Of a DNA stretch of 64,000 nucleotides, positions 11,130-21,876 are shown piece by piece. This DNA is from Pelomyxa schiedti (lineage: Eukaryota; Evosea; Pelobiontida; Pelomyxidae). Each line of letters begins with the position of its first letter. Position 1 is the first letter of the stretch. The position numbers and the translations under genes were made by a program. The notes beneath the pieces were generated by a model. The model ran no database searches and had not been told where the DNA came from. It saw only the letters and a list, made by a program, of their open reading frames with translations. The stretch covers positions 62,001-126,000 of the forward strand of contig JAHLWZ010000795.1 of assembly GCA_020536535.1 (NCBI GenBank), written 5' to 3'.

Positions 11130-11561
11130 TCACTTGGAGAGGAGGAATGCGCCTCCTGAAACAAAGTCATCAAGGCTCGTGGTTTGCCACTGTCCCCATC
11201 CCACCCAAACAATATCTTTCGGGCTGATAGCAATTCCTATTTGTTGTTATTTGCTAGCTGGTTGTTGATTGTTGTGGCTATAGCGCCATAAGGGTAAAAA
11301 AAACTAAAAAAGGACAATAGGGTACGATCTCTTCGCTCAGTCCCATCTCTTACACACAAGAAATGTTCTCCAGGACGCGGAATTATGGTAAGCTCACATG
11401 GCTCACACTCATAATACCGTCTCGCCATAGCTATAGAACAAAAACATAGGCTTGCGTTAGTAAAAGCAGGACCCATTTCATAACTCACTGCGATACTTAT
11501 GGGAGACTTGATCTATCGGAGGTTCCGTTGGGGAAGTTAAATCGACCTCTACTGCTGCCAT
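11130..11561 (-). CDS. Small conserved-looking 94-residue protein, unknown function
   Basis: Three exons, 11489..11561, 11326..11430 and 11130..11236, join in frame across GT-AG introns of 58 and 89 bases. They give 94 residues starting MAAVEVDL and ending FVSGGAFLLSK. The middle has a YYECEPCELTIIPRPGEHF stretch with a C-x2-C pair and a Trp-rich segment (DIVWVGWGQWQTTSLDD). No signal peptide or membrane segment is visible. I do not recognise it. Clean splicing, composition and placement between two well-supported minus-strand genes suggest it is real. It ends 70 bases upstream of the LRAT-fold start. Confidence 0.6.
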
Positions 11562-11674
11562 TTAAGATGCCGTTTGTTTATGTCTCGTGTCTGGCCTCAA
11601 CAGTTTGTAAAAGTCAGTAGTAACGTATTTTCTCTTCCGAAACCAACTGGCGCAAAGCCAAGTTGATATTTCTT

Positions 11675-14214
11675 TTACAGGAAGTGGAAAGATCTGTTTT
11701 TACAGCGTGCCGGATAAATTGAGTGGTGGGTGATTGACGGAGAGGTGCTTGGAGGTACCAAACGCCGAAACAGCATTTGTTTGTATAGGTACATATTTGA
11801 GCCTGTCAGGGCTTCTGTGATAAATGTTTTTGTATCAGAGATAGTTGTGTGGGGTAGGTAGTGGGGGAACAAACTAAACCTGGAAGAGGCAGACATCCAC
11901 TCCTCGGAGGAAGAGCGAAGTAGACGAGGCCTGCAACCGGCGTGAGGTGGTTGAGACACAAACTTCCTGCCGCGAAGGAGGAGCTCTGTATCGTCCTCGA
12001 CGGAGATACTGCTGTCACAGCTATCTGTTAAGCCAAGTCCCAGCTCATCCTCAAAGCTTAGACTATTGTCGTATTCCTCTTCATCATCGGTGATAAAGTT
12101 TTCATCATCAGAAGATCCTCCACCGCCGTACATCATCTGATAGGGTCTGGGAGCTTTAGAAAACAATAAGATCAAAGTGCCGGATTTTGATAAGAGGCTA
12201 CCTGGGGCTCTTGTACGTAACTCCATCCCAGAAATCTGTCGCTCAAGGGTTTTTGCTTGCCGTATTATTTTTCTAACTTCTTCTTGAATATCATCCAGAC
12301 TGCGAGTCAAGGTTAAGAGTTGTACCAGAAAGAAAAGTATACCTATCTTGCAGTCCTTGCCACGTTTGCGGTGATGTGTTTGGGATTCTACGAGATAGAG
12401 AGTTTCGCCGAGCTATGCCCTTCTCAAGACAGCTACCCAAAATCAATATCGTATTTGTTAGGAATTTTGTTTTGAACCGTTCTGATTCTTTATTGATACT
12501 GGAATCATCCCAAGCATGAGAATCTGAGCGTGATCGATGATGCTTGCCATCAGGTAACAAGTATTCCTGAATTTCCATCAGAATACATGGAAATGTGTTG
12601 TGCTAACCCACAGGTGAGAGTTCGGAAAGGTGTGAAGGTGTGTTGCTTGTCTGAAAGGAACTCCCGTATCTTCCTTCATTTGCTGAACTTGATTAAGATA
12701 CAGTGATAGCTGGAAGTTTTACCTGCTTTTTGGTAGGCATGTGTGCTCCCATGTACAGGAGTGGTCCCTTGACTGGGACCTAGTTGAATTGAAGGAAGAC
12801 TAGCATGTTCGTGAGGTGCTGCCGAGCCTGGGGCTTGCGGGGGTTGCGGTGGCCACTGGGAATCAGAGAAGGACCTTTGGTGATGTTTATCCAAAACAGA
12901 CGCAGTAGCCGTGGGCCATTTTGGTTGCCCGGGTTGTTCAATCGGTATGGGTGGTGTTGGCAGTGATAAAAACGTATTGTTAGGAGTGGGCGTATTTGTG
13001 GAGGCGTTGATGGAGGTCAAATTGCTTGATGAAAGGTGCTTGTGAAGCTGAGAAGGTTCTTGCTCAAGTGTGCTGATGCATTTTGTGTCAGAAAGTGGAT
13101 ATAAATATGGGATGTTGAACTCTTCATCAATAGTTTGGGTAGAGGCATCAGTCAGGGTCTGCGATATTATTGGTACCACGCTTTTTTTTGACTTTGGTTT
13201 TACTTGAGTAGTAGCATCTCTGATACTTGGAGACTTGGATTCCAAGTCCTCAAATAAGTTACTACTTTGTGCATGCTGCCGAAAGTGATCCTACAGAAGT
13301 TAGTAACTCTACACCATGAGAGATTACCAAATAAATACCTGCAGTTTCTGCTTCAACTTTTTATACTCCACTGCCTGATTGGGCACTACTGTAGTTGATC
13401 TGTTTCGTAACAATTGTTAGAATAACAAAAAGTTGTTAAGAGTACTTGGTAGCTATAGGGGACATTCGAAGAACGGGCAATTGAGAGGCAGGAAGCGGGT
13501 GTGTGAAGCCGTGACCATTCCAGCTTTTTTTTTTTTCAAGTTAAATGTACGTATTTTTGAAGAAATGTACTTGGTACTGTCACTTGGCTAGAAAGGAGGT
13601 GGGAAAAAGAAAGGAAAAGAATAAGTTACTTGTGTTGGTGGCATGTGCTGTAGTGGGCCCAAAAGAGGTCGCAGTGATGGAGGGGTCCCTGGAATGGCAC
13701 TTCATATGGAGAAAGAATATGTGTCAAAGCGGGAAGTTTTAGGTACCTTCCTTTGTTCCAGAGGGGCTCTCTACCTGGAAGATAACCAAGTGAGATTCAT
13801 TCGCCAAAAAGGTAAGATTGGAACCTTGCGGCCCGTATTTTGCGGCAGACTGGCCTTTACATAGCTTCTTTGGGACCCAGAATTTGAACCAACGGAAGGG
13901 AGTTTGCACATATCATGTGAAAAGCCCACCGAAAAAGTCGGAGTAGAAGTTTCATTTTCAATTTCGCACTCGGCGCCACTGCCAAAACCATCGACGTACG
14001 TAGACGGGGGCGAGTGCGGCTTGAGAGTTTTCGACTTTTGCGACGAGCCTACAGACGGCGCGGCCTGGTCCAGTCCGATCTCGAAAGCAATTCTCCCAGA
14101 GAAATGAGAAGGCGCAGTGTGATACTTACATTCCCGGCCGCCGGGGGCACCGCGGTGGTGCTGCTGACGAAGACGGTTGCACAAGTCACTGACGCTGATC
14201 TTCCCTGTAGACAT
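11675..14214 (-). CDS. Multi-exon disordered protein with acidic and coiled-coil segments, unknown function
   Basis: The modelled start is the ATG at 14214 (MSTGKISVSDLCNRLRQQHH). Further exons run to the stop at 11675. Visible pieces in order are a basic N-terminus, a Ser/Pro-rich linker, VEYKKLKQKLQDHFRQ (short coiled coil, about 13390-13260), a long S/T/P/Q-rich stretch (13245-12720), a second coiled coil (LDDIQEEVRKIIRQAKTLERQ, near 12240-12310), and a very acidic block (DDENFITDDEEEYDNS, about 12060-12120) followed by a Ser/Arg tail. At least seven introns are needed and their exact edges are uncertain, so this could be two genes. No catalytic domain is seen. The coiled coils suggest a scaffolding or cytoskeletal role, which is only inference. 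Confidence 0.5.
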
Positions 14215-14515
14215 TTTTTCAACGGTAGGCAATTCTCCCAGATCTCACGTTGGTTACGCGCTGTGATGTTTATTTTCGGTTCACTTCTTACAGATCAAAT
14301 TGCGAAAAGGTTCGTAAAACACTTGAAGAAACGAGATTCATTAATTAAGAGATAGATCAGCCCACGTTCCCAGGCCGGCAGTTGGTGCCTTGAGGGACGT
14401 TTTCCCCTGCTCGGAGCGTAGGCGCGAGTGTACGTTGATGTCTGTGAATCAAGAAAATAAGGGAAAGGGAGCGACCTAAAAACACGAAGAAGGGAAGAAG
14501 GTGAAGATTGTCAGC
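14215..14515. other. Divergent promoter region
   Basis: Lies between the minus-strand start at 14214 and the plus-strand ATG at 14516. I see no ORF with support and no clear TATA element. The last 50 bases before the plus-strand ATG are A/G-rich. Confidence 0.4.
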
Positions 14516-14830
14516 ATGAAGCTTGACAATGTGCTTGTCGGGGCAATGGACGATTGCGTGAGCGTACTTCTCAGAAATGGTGGGAGCGCTGTCGTGGTGC
14601 TGTCCGACTTTTTAAGGGAGAAGAAACGTATTTTCACATAATGCTGTGGTTTCCCAATGTTCACTGACTTCTCCCAGCATCAATGTCAAGCGAGATTCAC
14701 TGGTAGGTTGTGTGATTCAGAAATCCTGTGGCAGGTTCTTGAAATGTGCAAGCGCTCTTCACTCTCACATTTCCCGCCTCGCTCGGGAAGATCCGACACC
14801 CATAAGCCTAGAGCGATCTGTTCCTCCTGA
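14516..14830 (+). CDS. Small hypothetical protein, uncertain splicing
   Basis: The ATG at 14516 opens a clean frame (MKLDNVLVGAMDDCVSVLLR...) that stops soon after GTATTTTC, which looks like a splice donor at about 14639. One plausible downstream exon (RFTGRLCDSEILWQVLEMC...) reaches a TGA at 14828-14830, 81 bases before the next ATG on the same strand. A second acceptor choice gives a basic, nuclear-localisation-like frame (PSRKRPRIN) but then runs into the next gene. The N-terminal 40 residues look like an alternating beta/alpha pattern; I cannot assign a family. Confidence 0.35.
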
Positions 14831-14911
14831 TGAAAAGCCTTCACGAAAACGTCCGAGAATCAACGCGATTCGACCCAAAAAAAACCAAAAACCAAAAACC
14901 AAAACAGCGAA

Positions 14912-16087
14912 ATGGGGCGTGTGTGCGTCGCAGTTTGGGTGTCGCTGGTGTTGTTGTTGGTTGCCCCCGCGAGCTGCGTCAACTCCACGTCGGTCTCGGT
15001 GTCTGTGGTGCTCTCGTCGTCGGCGCAGTCGTCGTCTTCTTCGGAGCCGTACGTTCCGCCCGAGAACTACGAGTGCGCGGCGGCTCAAGAATTGTTCCCG
15101 CCCGAGGGGCTGTGGGCCATGTCGGTGGCTGACACGCCGGCGTCTAATGATGTGTGTTGGGGAGGAGACTATATCAGTGCGTAGTTGTACTTGTTTATTT
15201 ATGTGTATCTTTTTCCTTCTCCCTTACCTGGCTGTCCTGTTTGGGTTTTTTTTTTTTTTTTTTTATTGATGTGGACAACAGAGTTCTCAACTAACTTGGG
15301 ATTTTATTTTTGATTTTTTTTTTTGGTTTTAGCTCTTTACTATAAAGTGAGAGGTCTTGCAGACAATTTCTTACTGATTTCTTTCCAAAGTTCGACTACA
15401 GTACTAGAACTTATATCTGGGGATTGCAGTGAATGCCTCGACTCAGTATCCTTCTACTCGAAAATTGGATGCTACTTAGCCAACTCTAGGGTATTGGAGA
15501 ATATAAAACAATTGCCACAGAGGCTGACACAGATTACATTCTTACTGTCAGTGGTTTAACGTCTGACACATATGGCGGATTTAGAATCTGGGTGGAATGG
15601 GAATGTACCTTTCCACCCTAGTTAACAATCAACGGCAAACCCAAACACAACAACAAAAACAGATCCTGTTCTGTCTTCATCATCACAGTCATCACACTCA
15701 CCTTCATTGTCTGAGTCAGAATCTGTATCACTGTCATCATCTCACTCTTTATCACTGTCGTCATCACTGTCCGAGTCCACATCCGAGTCACCTTCCTCAT
15801 CAGGTTCATATTCTAGGTCAGAATCCCAGTCAGAATCATGGTCATCTCTGTCATCTTCCGAACCACGATCAACATCATCTTCCTATCAGAGCTCCTCCTC
15901 ATCCATTTCACAAGAATCCGTTTACAGTCGCACAACACCGTGGTGGGCCTGGCTAACACTTGGCCTTGCTGCTGTTATCATGGTGGTCGGAGCAGCGGCG
16001 TTTGTAGTTTGGTCAGTGTACTCGTATTACCACAACAGATACACCATGCTCAAAGAGACAGAAGCTGCTCAGAATGCCTCTCTGTAG
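14912..16087 (+). CDS. Type I membrane protein with Ser-rich stalk
   Basis: Exons 14912..15176, 15333..15445, 15490..15604 and 15663..16087 join in frame to 305 residues. A signal peptide (VCVAVWVSLVLLLVAPASC) is followed by an extracellular region containing paired cysteines (CAAAQ, NDVCW, GDCSECLDS). That region ends in a beta-sandwich-like strand pattern (DTDYILTVSGLTSDTYGGF) reminiscent of pre-peptidase C-terminal-type domains, an inference only. Then comes a Ser/Glu-rich stalk of about 80 residues, a transmembrane helix (LTLGLAAVIMVVGAAAFVVW) and a short cytoplasmic tail. It shares the plan of signal, ectodomain, Ser stalk, helix and short tail with the lipase at 55854. Probable surface glycoprotein. 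Confidence 0.8.
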
Positions 16088-16200
16088 TTTCCTCTGTATT
16101 TTGCATACACGTACAACTCGTTTTTCAAGTTGCGTCAAATTGTCTGCTACTTGATCTTCGAAACAAACAAATCTACAGGCGAAAAAAGAACAAACAAAGG

Positions 16201-16731
16201 ATGGACGGCGGGGCGCGAGCGCGCGTCATCGGGGTAGTGGCCAACGAGCTGTTGCAGTTCACACATCCCGCCGACTTTGTGAGCATGCTCGAGGCACTGC
16301 AGGTCCATCCCCTAATCGAGGCGCAGCTGCTCAAGGGGCTGCTCGCGGTGCCGCTGGTGGACGACTACAGCAGCGCGCGGGACCGCGACGGCCTGGCCGC
16401 GGCGCTGGCCGAGTGCATACGGCGGGACTGGCGCCGGGCCGCCCGCTGGGTCGTCGAGGCCCGCGGGTGCCTGCACGCGCGGCCGGCGGCGGGCGGGGGC
16501 AGGGGCCCGCCGGGGGTCACGGGCCGCGGCATCCTGCAGCGCGTGGTGTACGGGTGCGCGGGGACGGCGGCCGGCGGCGGCTGGGGAGCACTCAGGTGCG
16601 TCGTGGAGCTGTCGGGTCTGGAAAGGACCGATTTGACTTGGAGCGGGAACCGGCTGCTGGTTGAGGCTATGTCCAAGGGAAACATTGCGGTAATTTCGGA
16701 TTATTTTATTATATGTGGGGTTTGCTTTTTT

Positions 16732-16766
<35 letters not shown>

Positions 16767-16841
16767 TGTGTTTATTGTATTGTGTGTGTGTGTGGTGTGT
16801 GTGTGTGTGTGTGTGTGTATTATTATTGTGTGTGTGTGTTG

Positions 16842-16887
<46 letters not shown>

Positions 16888-17989
16888 AACTGGATTTGTT
16901 TTGTTGCAGCTTACAGCGTGGTTGAACAATAAATATGGATTTTCACTCATTGACTTTATTGGTTGTTTGGAAACAGCATCACCAGTGAGCATCTTTTGAG
17001 CAATTTCTTTTATTGTATTAATCTGTAACTGACAGATAGCCATGGAATGGATTTTGGAACAGTCTTGGAACGAACCACTTGTTGATTTGTGGGTGAAAAT
17101 GGTCACTTGTGCAATGAAAGGAGGGCACCCAGGAGTCGAAGTGATCAGAGTTATTGAAAAGTGCCCAACTGAGACTGCTTCAACACACATCCTCGAATTA
17201 ATAACAGCTGCATGCCAGTGCAAACAAAGACTTATTGTGGAGTACTTACTTCAAAGTAAAGCCAGCATCAACTCTTTGTGGAGAGCTAGATTTAATCCCG
17301 CGTGGCTCGGATTCATGTGTGAGAACAAGTGGAATGACCTTGCCCATGGAATTGTACGCCAAAGTGAACTGGAAATAGATAGTGCTTTAGTGGGGACTGA
17401 AATCCAGCAATGCCTATACAACTTTTGTAAGGCATGCGACTGTGAAATGATATGCTGGTGGGTGTCACGCTTTGGCAGTGCTGGAATAAGTCTTGACATT
17501 GAGGAACTGTTACATTGCTCCCTTGGAAACCTTGAGACATTGAAGTGCGTGTGCAGCAGCTTCCACATTCAGAAAGAAGATATGGAGCTCTTTCTTAGTT
17601 CAGATTGCAAAAAACACGCATGGCCCGTACTCCGAGACCTCTTCGTTGAAAAGCCCCTTGCAATGACAAGATACATAATGAAAACCTTCCAAATCCCAGT
17701 GAAGTTCTTTGGAATCACTTCAACAAACTGGGCACTCCACGAACTGTGCCGCAAGCCGGACACTGAATTCCCCGCCAAGGTGCAGTGGTATATTCACATT
17801 GCACACCAGCACGGGTCTGCATCAGCAAGGGAAAAGCTGCAAGAGTGGATGCCAGAGGGAATGGGCCCGCGGCTCGGAGTCATTGCAAGGGCCGTTCTGG
17901 CATCACAAAGTGCTCCCACAAAGTGCCCTGCCTGTGAACTCTTTTGGGAGGTGTACAACAACACCTGGCCCGCTAAGTGGAGGACCTGA
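16201..17989 (+). CDS. Helical repeat-like protein of unknown family (505 aa)
   Basis: Exons 16201..16689, 16910..16984 and 17036..17989 join in frame. The first exon is markedly GC-rich and Arg/Ala/Gly-rich compared with the third. The protein is all-alpha in appearance, with recurring units of about 30-40 residues (EWILEQSWNEPLVDLW, LELITAACQCKQRLIVEYLL, CKACDCEMICWWVSRFG, LLHCSLGNLETLKCVCSS) that resemble highly diverged ankyrin-type or other solenoid repeats. No catalytic motif, signal peptide or membrane segment is seen. I recall this style of diverged ankyrin-like protein from large families in some amoebae, but this is memory-based inference. A start at the ATG at 16201 follows a typical A-rich leader. 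Confidence 0.75.
16726..16886 (+). repeat. Poly-T plus interrupted (TG)n microsatellite inside an intron
   Basis: A T tract of about 28 bases is followed by several TG runs interrupted by TATTGTATTG and TATTATTATTG-type segments. All of it lies within the first intron (16690..16909) of the helical-repeat gene. The repeat also supplies a long polypyrimidine-poor, TG-rich region just before the acceptor TTGTTGCAG. Confidence 0.95.
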
Positions 17990-18154
17990 TGAGTGCAATA
18001 CCTATTTGTGTCCTCCCACAACGCTCTAAACAAAGCACAGACGGAAAAAATTTTTGTGCATAGCCTCATTTTCCGTTTTTGGAAGGTTCTCCTAACTCCA
18101 CTAAAGAAACCGAAGGCAACCAAAACCAAAGAAAAAAAAATAAAACGCGAACCA

Positions 18155-18825
18155 ATGACGGAGTGGCAGGCGCCCTTGTTCTCGGTTTGTGGTTTTTGCC
18201 TTCTTTTGTTCGTTGCTTCTCTTCTTTAGCGTTGTAGTTATTCTCACTTTAATACACAACAGTGTAAAAAGTGCAGCTGTCGATCATGTATGAATTGCTC
18301 GTTTCAATGTGGAAATACCTAGTATTAACACTTTTATCAGTCTGCTATGCTTTTTGTTGTTCGTCCTGCGCTTCAGCAACGGCTGTCAATGTATGGCCCA
18401 TTTCTTTTTTTCCTTTCTTTTTTTTAGCTGCAGCACTGACTCTTCCCAGAACTTCGACGATACAAACTGGTGTATTGCGTGCATGTACTCCTCCGCCCCT
18501 CTTGTTCGTAACCACATCCGCATGGGCTACGGAATCGAGGTACAGTCAATGCCCATCTTTTTATTTTAGCTTTATCTTCACCCTTTCGTTTCTTATTGTC
18601 CATTCTGAATTGTGACTTTCCGTTTTGCTGTAGCGTGAACCCTAAGGGATTAATAAACTTGCCCGCATTAATCCGGAACAACTAACAACACTAACCAACC
18701 AACAGGGGACCTATCTTCAGGACGCGTTGATTGGGTGCCTCCTTCCGTGGTGCTCTACATGCCAAGTGCTTGAGGAGGTCAAGAAACGTGGTGCACCTCC
18801 AACAGCCAAACACATGAAGAGCTAA
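18155..18825 (+). CDS. PLAC8-family Cys-rich protein
   Basis: Exons 18155..18191, 18341..18390, 18450..18539 and 18706..18825 join in frame to 98 residues. Family signatures appear in order: PLFSVC near the N-terminus, the Cys cluster CYAFCCSSCASATAV, the basic turn LVRNHIRMGYGIEG, and the C-terminal LPWCSTCQVLEEVKKRG. PLAC8 proteins include plant PCR/FWL cadmium-resistance and organ-size proteins and animal cornifelin/PLAC8, usually membrane-associated through the Cys-rich segments. The length is at the short end of the family. The leader before the ATG is strongly A-rich (AAACCAAAACCAAAG). Confidence 0.85.
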
Positions 18826-18993
18826 CTCGCAAGATGTCCCCTATTTATGAGCCACCACAAAAACGTCAAGAACCACTTGTACATACACCCTCATTGAACC
18901 AATAAATCAAAAGAAAGAAAGCTCCAGCTTCCAACAAACATAGTTTAGTTTACGTAAAGCTTCTCAGAAAGGTAAAATACATCAGGCATGTCG

Positions 18994-21309
18994 TTAAGAA
19001 CAATCAATTGGCTTGTTGCGGGACTGCCAGGCGTCAGTGAAGGTGAAATGTAGAATGATACATACACCGGCCTTTAGGGACATGAGACTAGCTCCAAGAC
19101 TGGCTACTTTCTTGCTCAAGGTTGGTGTCTCTGAATCGTCGCTGGATTCCAGTTCTGTAGACGTGAGCCGCACTTTTTGCTTGTGCATATGCTGTTGGCC
19201 CTTGTGTTTGCTTTTATGAATCTTGGAAGGGCTCGGCCGAATAAGGCTTTTGTGCACGTATTCGCCCTTTTCCCAGTGGTACTTGATGTGGTGGAACATA
19301 CCAGTGACCGCATCTACTCGTCGTGAATACTCTGACCAGCCGGACTTTCCCCAGATTTTGCAATACGGGCATGTGTACCTCTCACTACCCTTGTTCGGTA
19401 CAACTTCTTTAGCTTTCTCCCACGCATCGTGGGCCGTTCGCCCTGAATGAACTGTAAAACACAGTAAGTATTACAAAATGGCCACTTCGTACTACATACC
19501 CTCCTTCTCACGGGATCCAGTATCACGCGCCGCCGAGTGATGTGATCTTTTATGCACTGGGGAGGCACGAGCACGTGCGACCGAGCGAGGTTTAGATGCC
19601 TTCTCGCGGCTCTGACGCTCCTGAACTCTTACGTATTGTCCCTCACCTTTCAGATAGTGCCCGTACAAGTGTGAATTCAAGCTGGAAATTGCACGGGCTC
19701 TGGATTCGTAGTACTTCCATCCAGGCCTTTTGTAGTTGCACAATGGACACTCGTACGGTGTGTTTTCATCAATCGGCACCCTGCGTCTCACTTGTTCCAA
19801 CGTGCTCACAGGCTCTGTAAAAGCACCACGCAATATTACTTAAAACACACTAACGATATAAGATACGAACGTAATCTCGTACCGTCGGTAGTTGGCCCTC
19901 GTCCGCCTGTCATCTGTTCTCTTTTTGATATTTCTTGTTGTCGATAAGAAAGTATCTTCCCGGAACCCTTAAATACAAAAAAAAAAAACTTGGTTATCTT
20001 CTTTTTGACATGTGTCACTCACTCAAGTCTTCGAAGTAATACAGCAACGGCGTTCCATGCTTGAGAGACCACTCACGTCTGCTCTCGTGGCTTGTGAGCA
20101 CAGCCTTGTGGTGCACGGACGTCGCCGTGGATGTTTTTGCTTTCGGTGGTGGTTGTGGTGCTGCGGGCAGTTCGCAATCAGTTGCTGGGTGTTGCTTGTG
20201 TTTCTTCGCTGCACTTCTGCCAATATGCACACGTGCGGATTTACTAATCTGCATTGGAGGAGTTAGTTTCATAGTATCCGAGAAATGCACGTTGCATCAC
20301 CTGTCTGCGCGGAATTGCACCCTCTGGCACTGATTGTGAGTAGTTGGTTGGAGAACGGTCCGGTTCAATTTGCTTTTGTGAGTTCTCGGTCTCGCTCTCA
20401 GTCTCCGTATCTGTCTCTGACTCTGACTTGGAATGTGACTCTGCCTCTAACTCTGATGACTCTGATTCCGATCCTAATGACTCTAGCTGTGGGCTGCAAC
20501 AGTCACTCTTCAAGTGCTGGTATGTCGCCTCAATGGCACGCTCCCTGTCGGAGCCGTATTGTCGCCACCCAAGCGGCCCCAAATAGGCATGGCACTGTGT
20601 GCACGTAAAGGGAGTACTCGGCATAATGGGAACTATGATTCTGGCTCTGAGCCTTGCCACTTTCCCATTCAACGTTGATTTGTTGGAGTCGGAGTCATCT
20701 GACACTGCTATTGGTATGTGTGATATTTCCCGGAGTTTCTGATGTTTACGTTTTCTAGATTTTTGCTTGTTTTGCCGCAAGGCCTTGGGTTTCTGCTGGA
20801 TTCTGCATCTGGGTATAGCCCATTTATGGTATTGGAGGTGCCTGTACAAGCTGCAAGTAGCACTCCTTCTTGATGTATACCAGCACCAACCAGGCTTCTT
20901 ATACGAACTTGTACAAACCGGGCACTCATATGGCGTATCCCGCTCAACTGGGACCACGTTGTTTGCTCTCTCATATAGTCCCTCTAAATTCCCAATCAGT
21001 TCTTTGCTGGAATAATTAGAAACTAGGTTCTGGGAGTGAATGCCCATTCGTTATTATCCAAAAGAATCACGCACCCTCTGCCTCGCAATGCAAGCGTCCG
21101 TTAGATCGCTTGTGCACCTTTTGACGCACATAACGGCTGAATCTCCTTCCCCTGTGCCTTTGCAAGTGCTTGTGTAGGCTGGACAGTGCACTGTTTCTGG
21201 AGGCATAGTGAACCCACCCAGGCCTTGTGAATTTGTTGCACTCTGGGCACTCGTATGGCGTGTCCTTGTCGAGTGGCAAGATGCTTTTGGCTCGCTGCAG
21301 TGTGCTCAT
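18994..21309 (-). CDS. Multi-zinc-finger protein with wide-spaced C2H2 units
   Basis: At least five related units occur along the gene, at about 21270-21160, 20950-20840, 20620-20520, 19770-19660 and 19390-19250. The consensus is TPYECPxC, then a PGWxxY motif, then S-R, then A-x2-SL, then H-x3-H. Counting residues gives C-x2-C-x(22 to 24)-H-x3-H in four of them, against x12 in classical C2H2 fingers. The third unit is degenerate (second His replaced by Asp). Between units are basic linkers rich in Lys/His and a Ser/Glu/Thr-rich acidic stretch with repeated SES/TET (about 20380-20480). Units sit in separate exons separated by short introns. The start at 21309 (MSTLQRAK) is the first ATG in frame. 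Likely a DNA- or RNA-binding nuclear protein; the finger type is not one I can name. Confidence 0.7.
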
Positions 21310-21876
21310 TGTCGTTCCCTCCTCTTCAAGTGCATAGGATGTTGTTAGAAGATTGTTGTGGGCTACCTGACACAAAAGCCAATCTCGTTGCCGTACCAGT
21401 ACCGTTGTATACCACGTGGTACGAGCAGGGATTTAACAAACTTTTTCCTTTCCTTTCCTTCAAATTTTGTTTATGCTCAATCTGACATTGTGAAGGGAAA
21501 ATAGTTTTTGCTAGGTGGGGTTTTAATTTTTTTTAATGTTTTTATCTATCTGTTCAGTGGTGCTAGAAGAAAACGCGTATCCTTCTTCGTTTTTGTGTGG
21601 GGGCGATCGAATCACAACAAGTGCCAGGATGTCAGTACTGAGTTCGTCATCCCTTATTTCTTCGCGGGTATCAGTGTTGCCACCTGGCCATTTTGGTTTA
21701 TCTCCTTGGACCCGCAACCGATCCCTTCCTCAGAACTTGCGTGATGAGAGTCTCTAGACTGTTTTCGTTTTCGGCGCAAACAGATTTCTCGTTGTTGTTA
21801 GAGGTCGTAGCAAGTCATCCCGTAATAACGAATCCAACAGGGGGAAGTGCCAGGGGGTGGGTGAATGGCAACCAAT
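21310..21876. other. Divergent intergenic region
   Basis: Separates the minus-strand zinc-finger gene from the plus-strand gene starting at 21877. It contains an open frame from an ATG at 21629 (MSVLSSSSLISS...) with no recognisable domain, which could be an upstream exon of the plus-strand gene or chance. T-rich tracts occur around 21520-21545. Confidence 0.35.

Noticed and set aside
15838-16932. 364-codon plus-strand frame joining the Ser-rich protein to the next gene
   Set aside because: It reads the Ser-rich exon out of frame and passes through the TG microsatellite intron. In its 3' part it simply includes exon 1 of the 16201 gene.
16312-17223. 303-codon minus-strand frame with Thr-His repeat
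   Set aside because: The His/Thr run is translated from the intronic TG microsatellite. The rest is a shadow of exon 1.
18155-18230. A 24-codon ORF (MTEWQAPLFSVCGFC...) ending at a TAG
   Set aside because: It is PLAC8 exon 1 read into its intron; splicing gives the family-consistent protein.
21629-21757. MSVLSSSS... frame as a separate gene
   Set aside because: Short, no motif, overlapped by a minus frame of similar quality. Kept only as a possible upstream exon.
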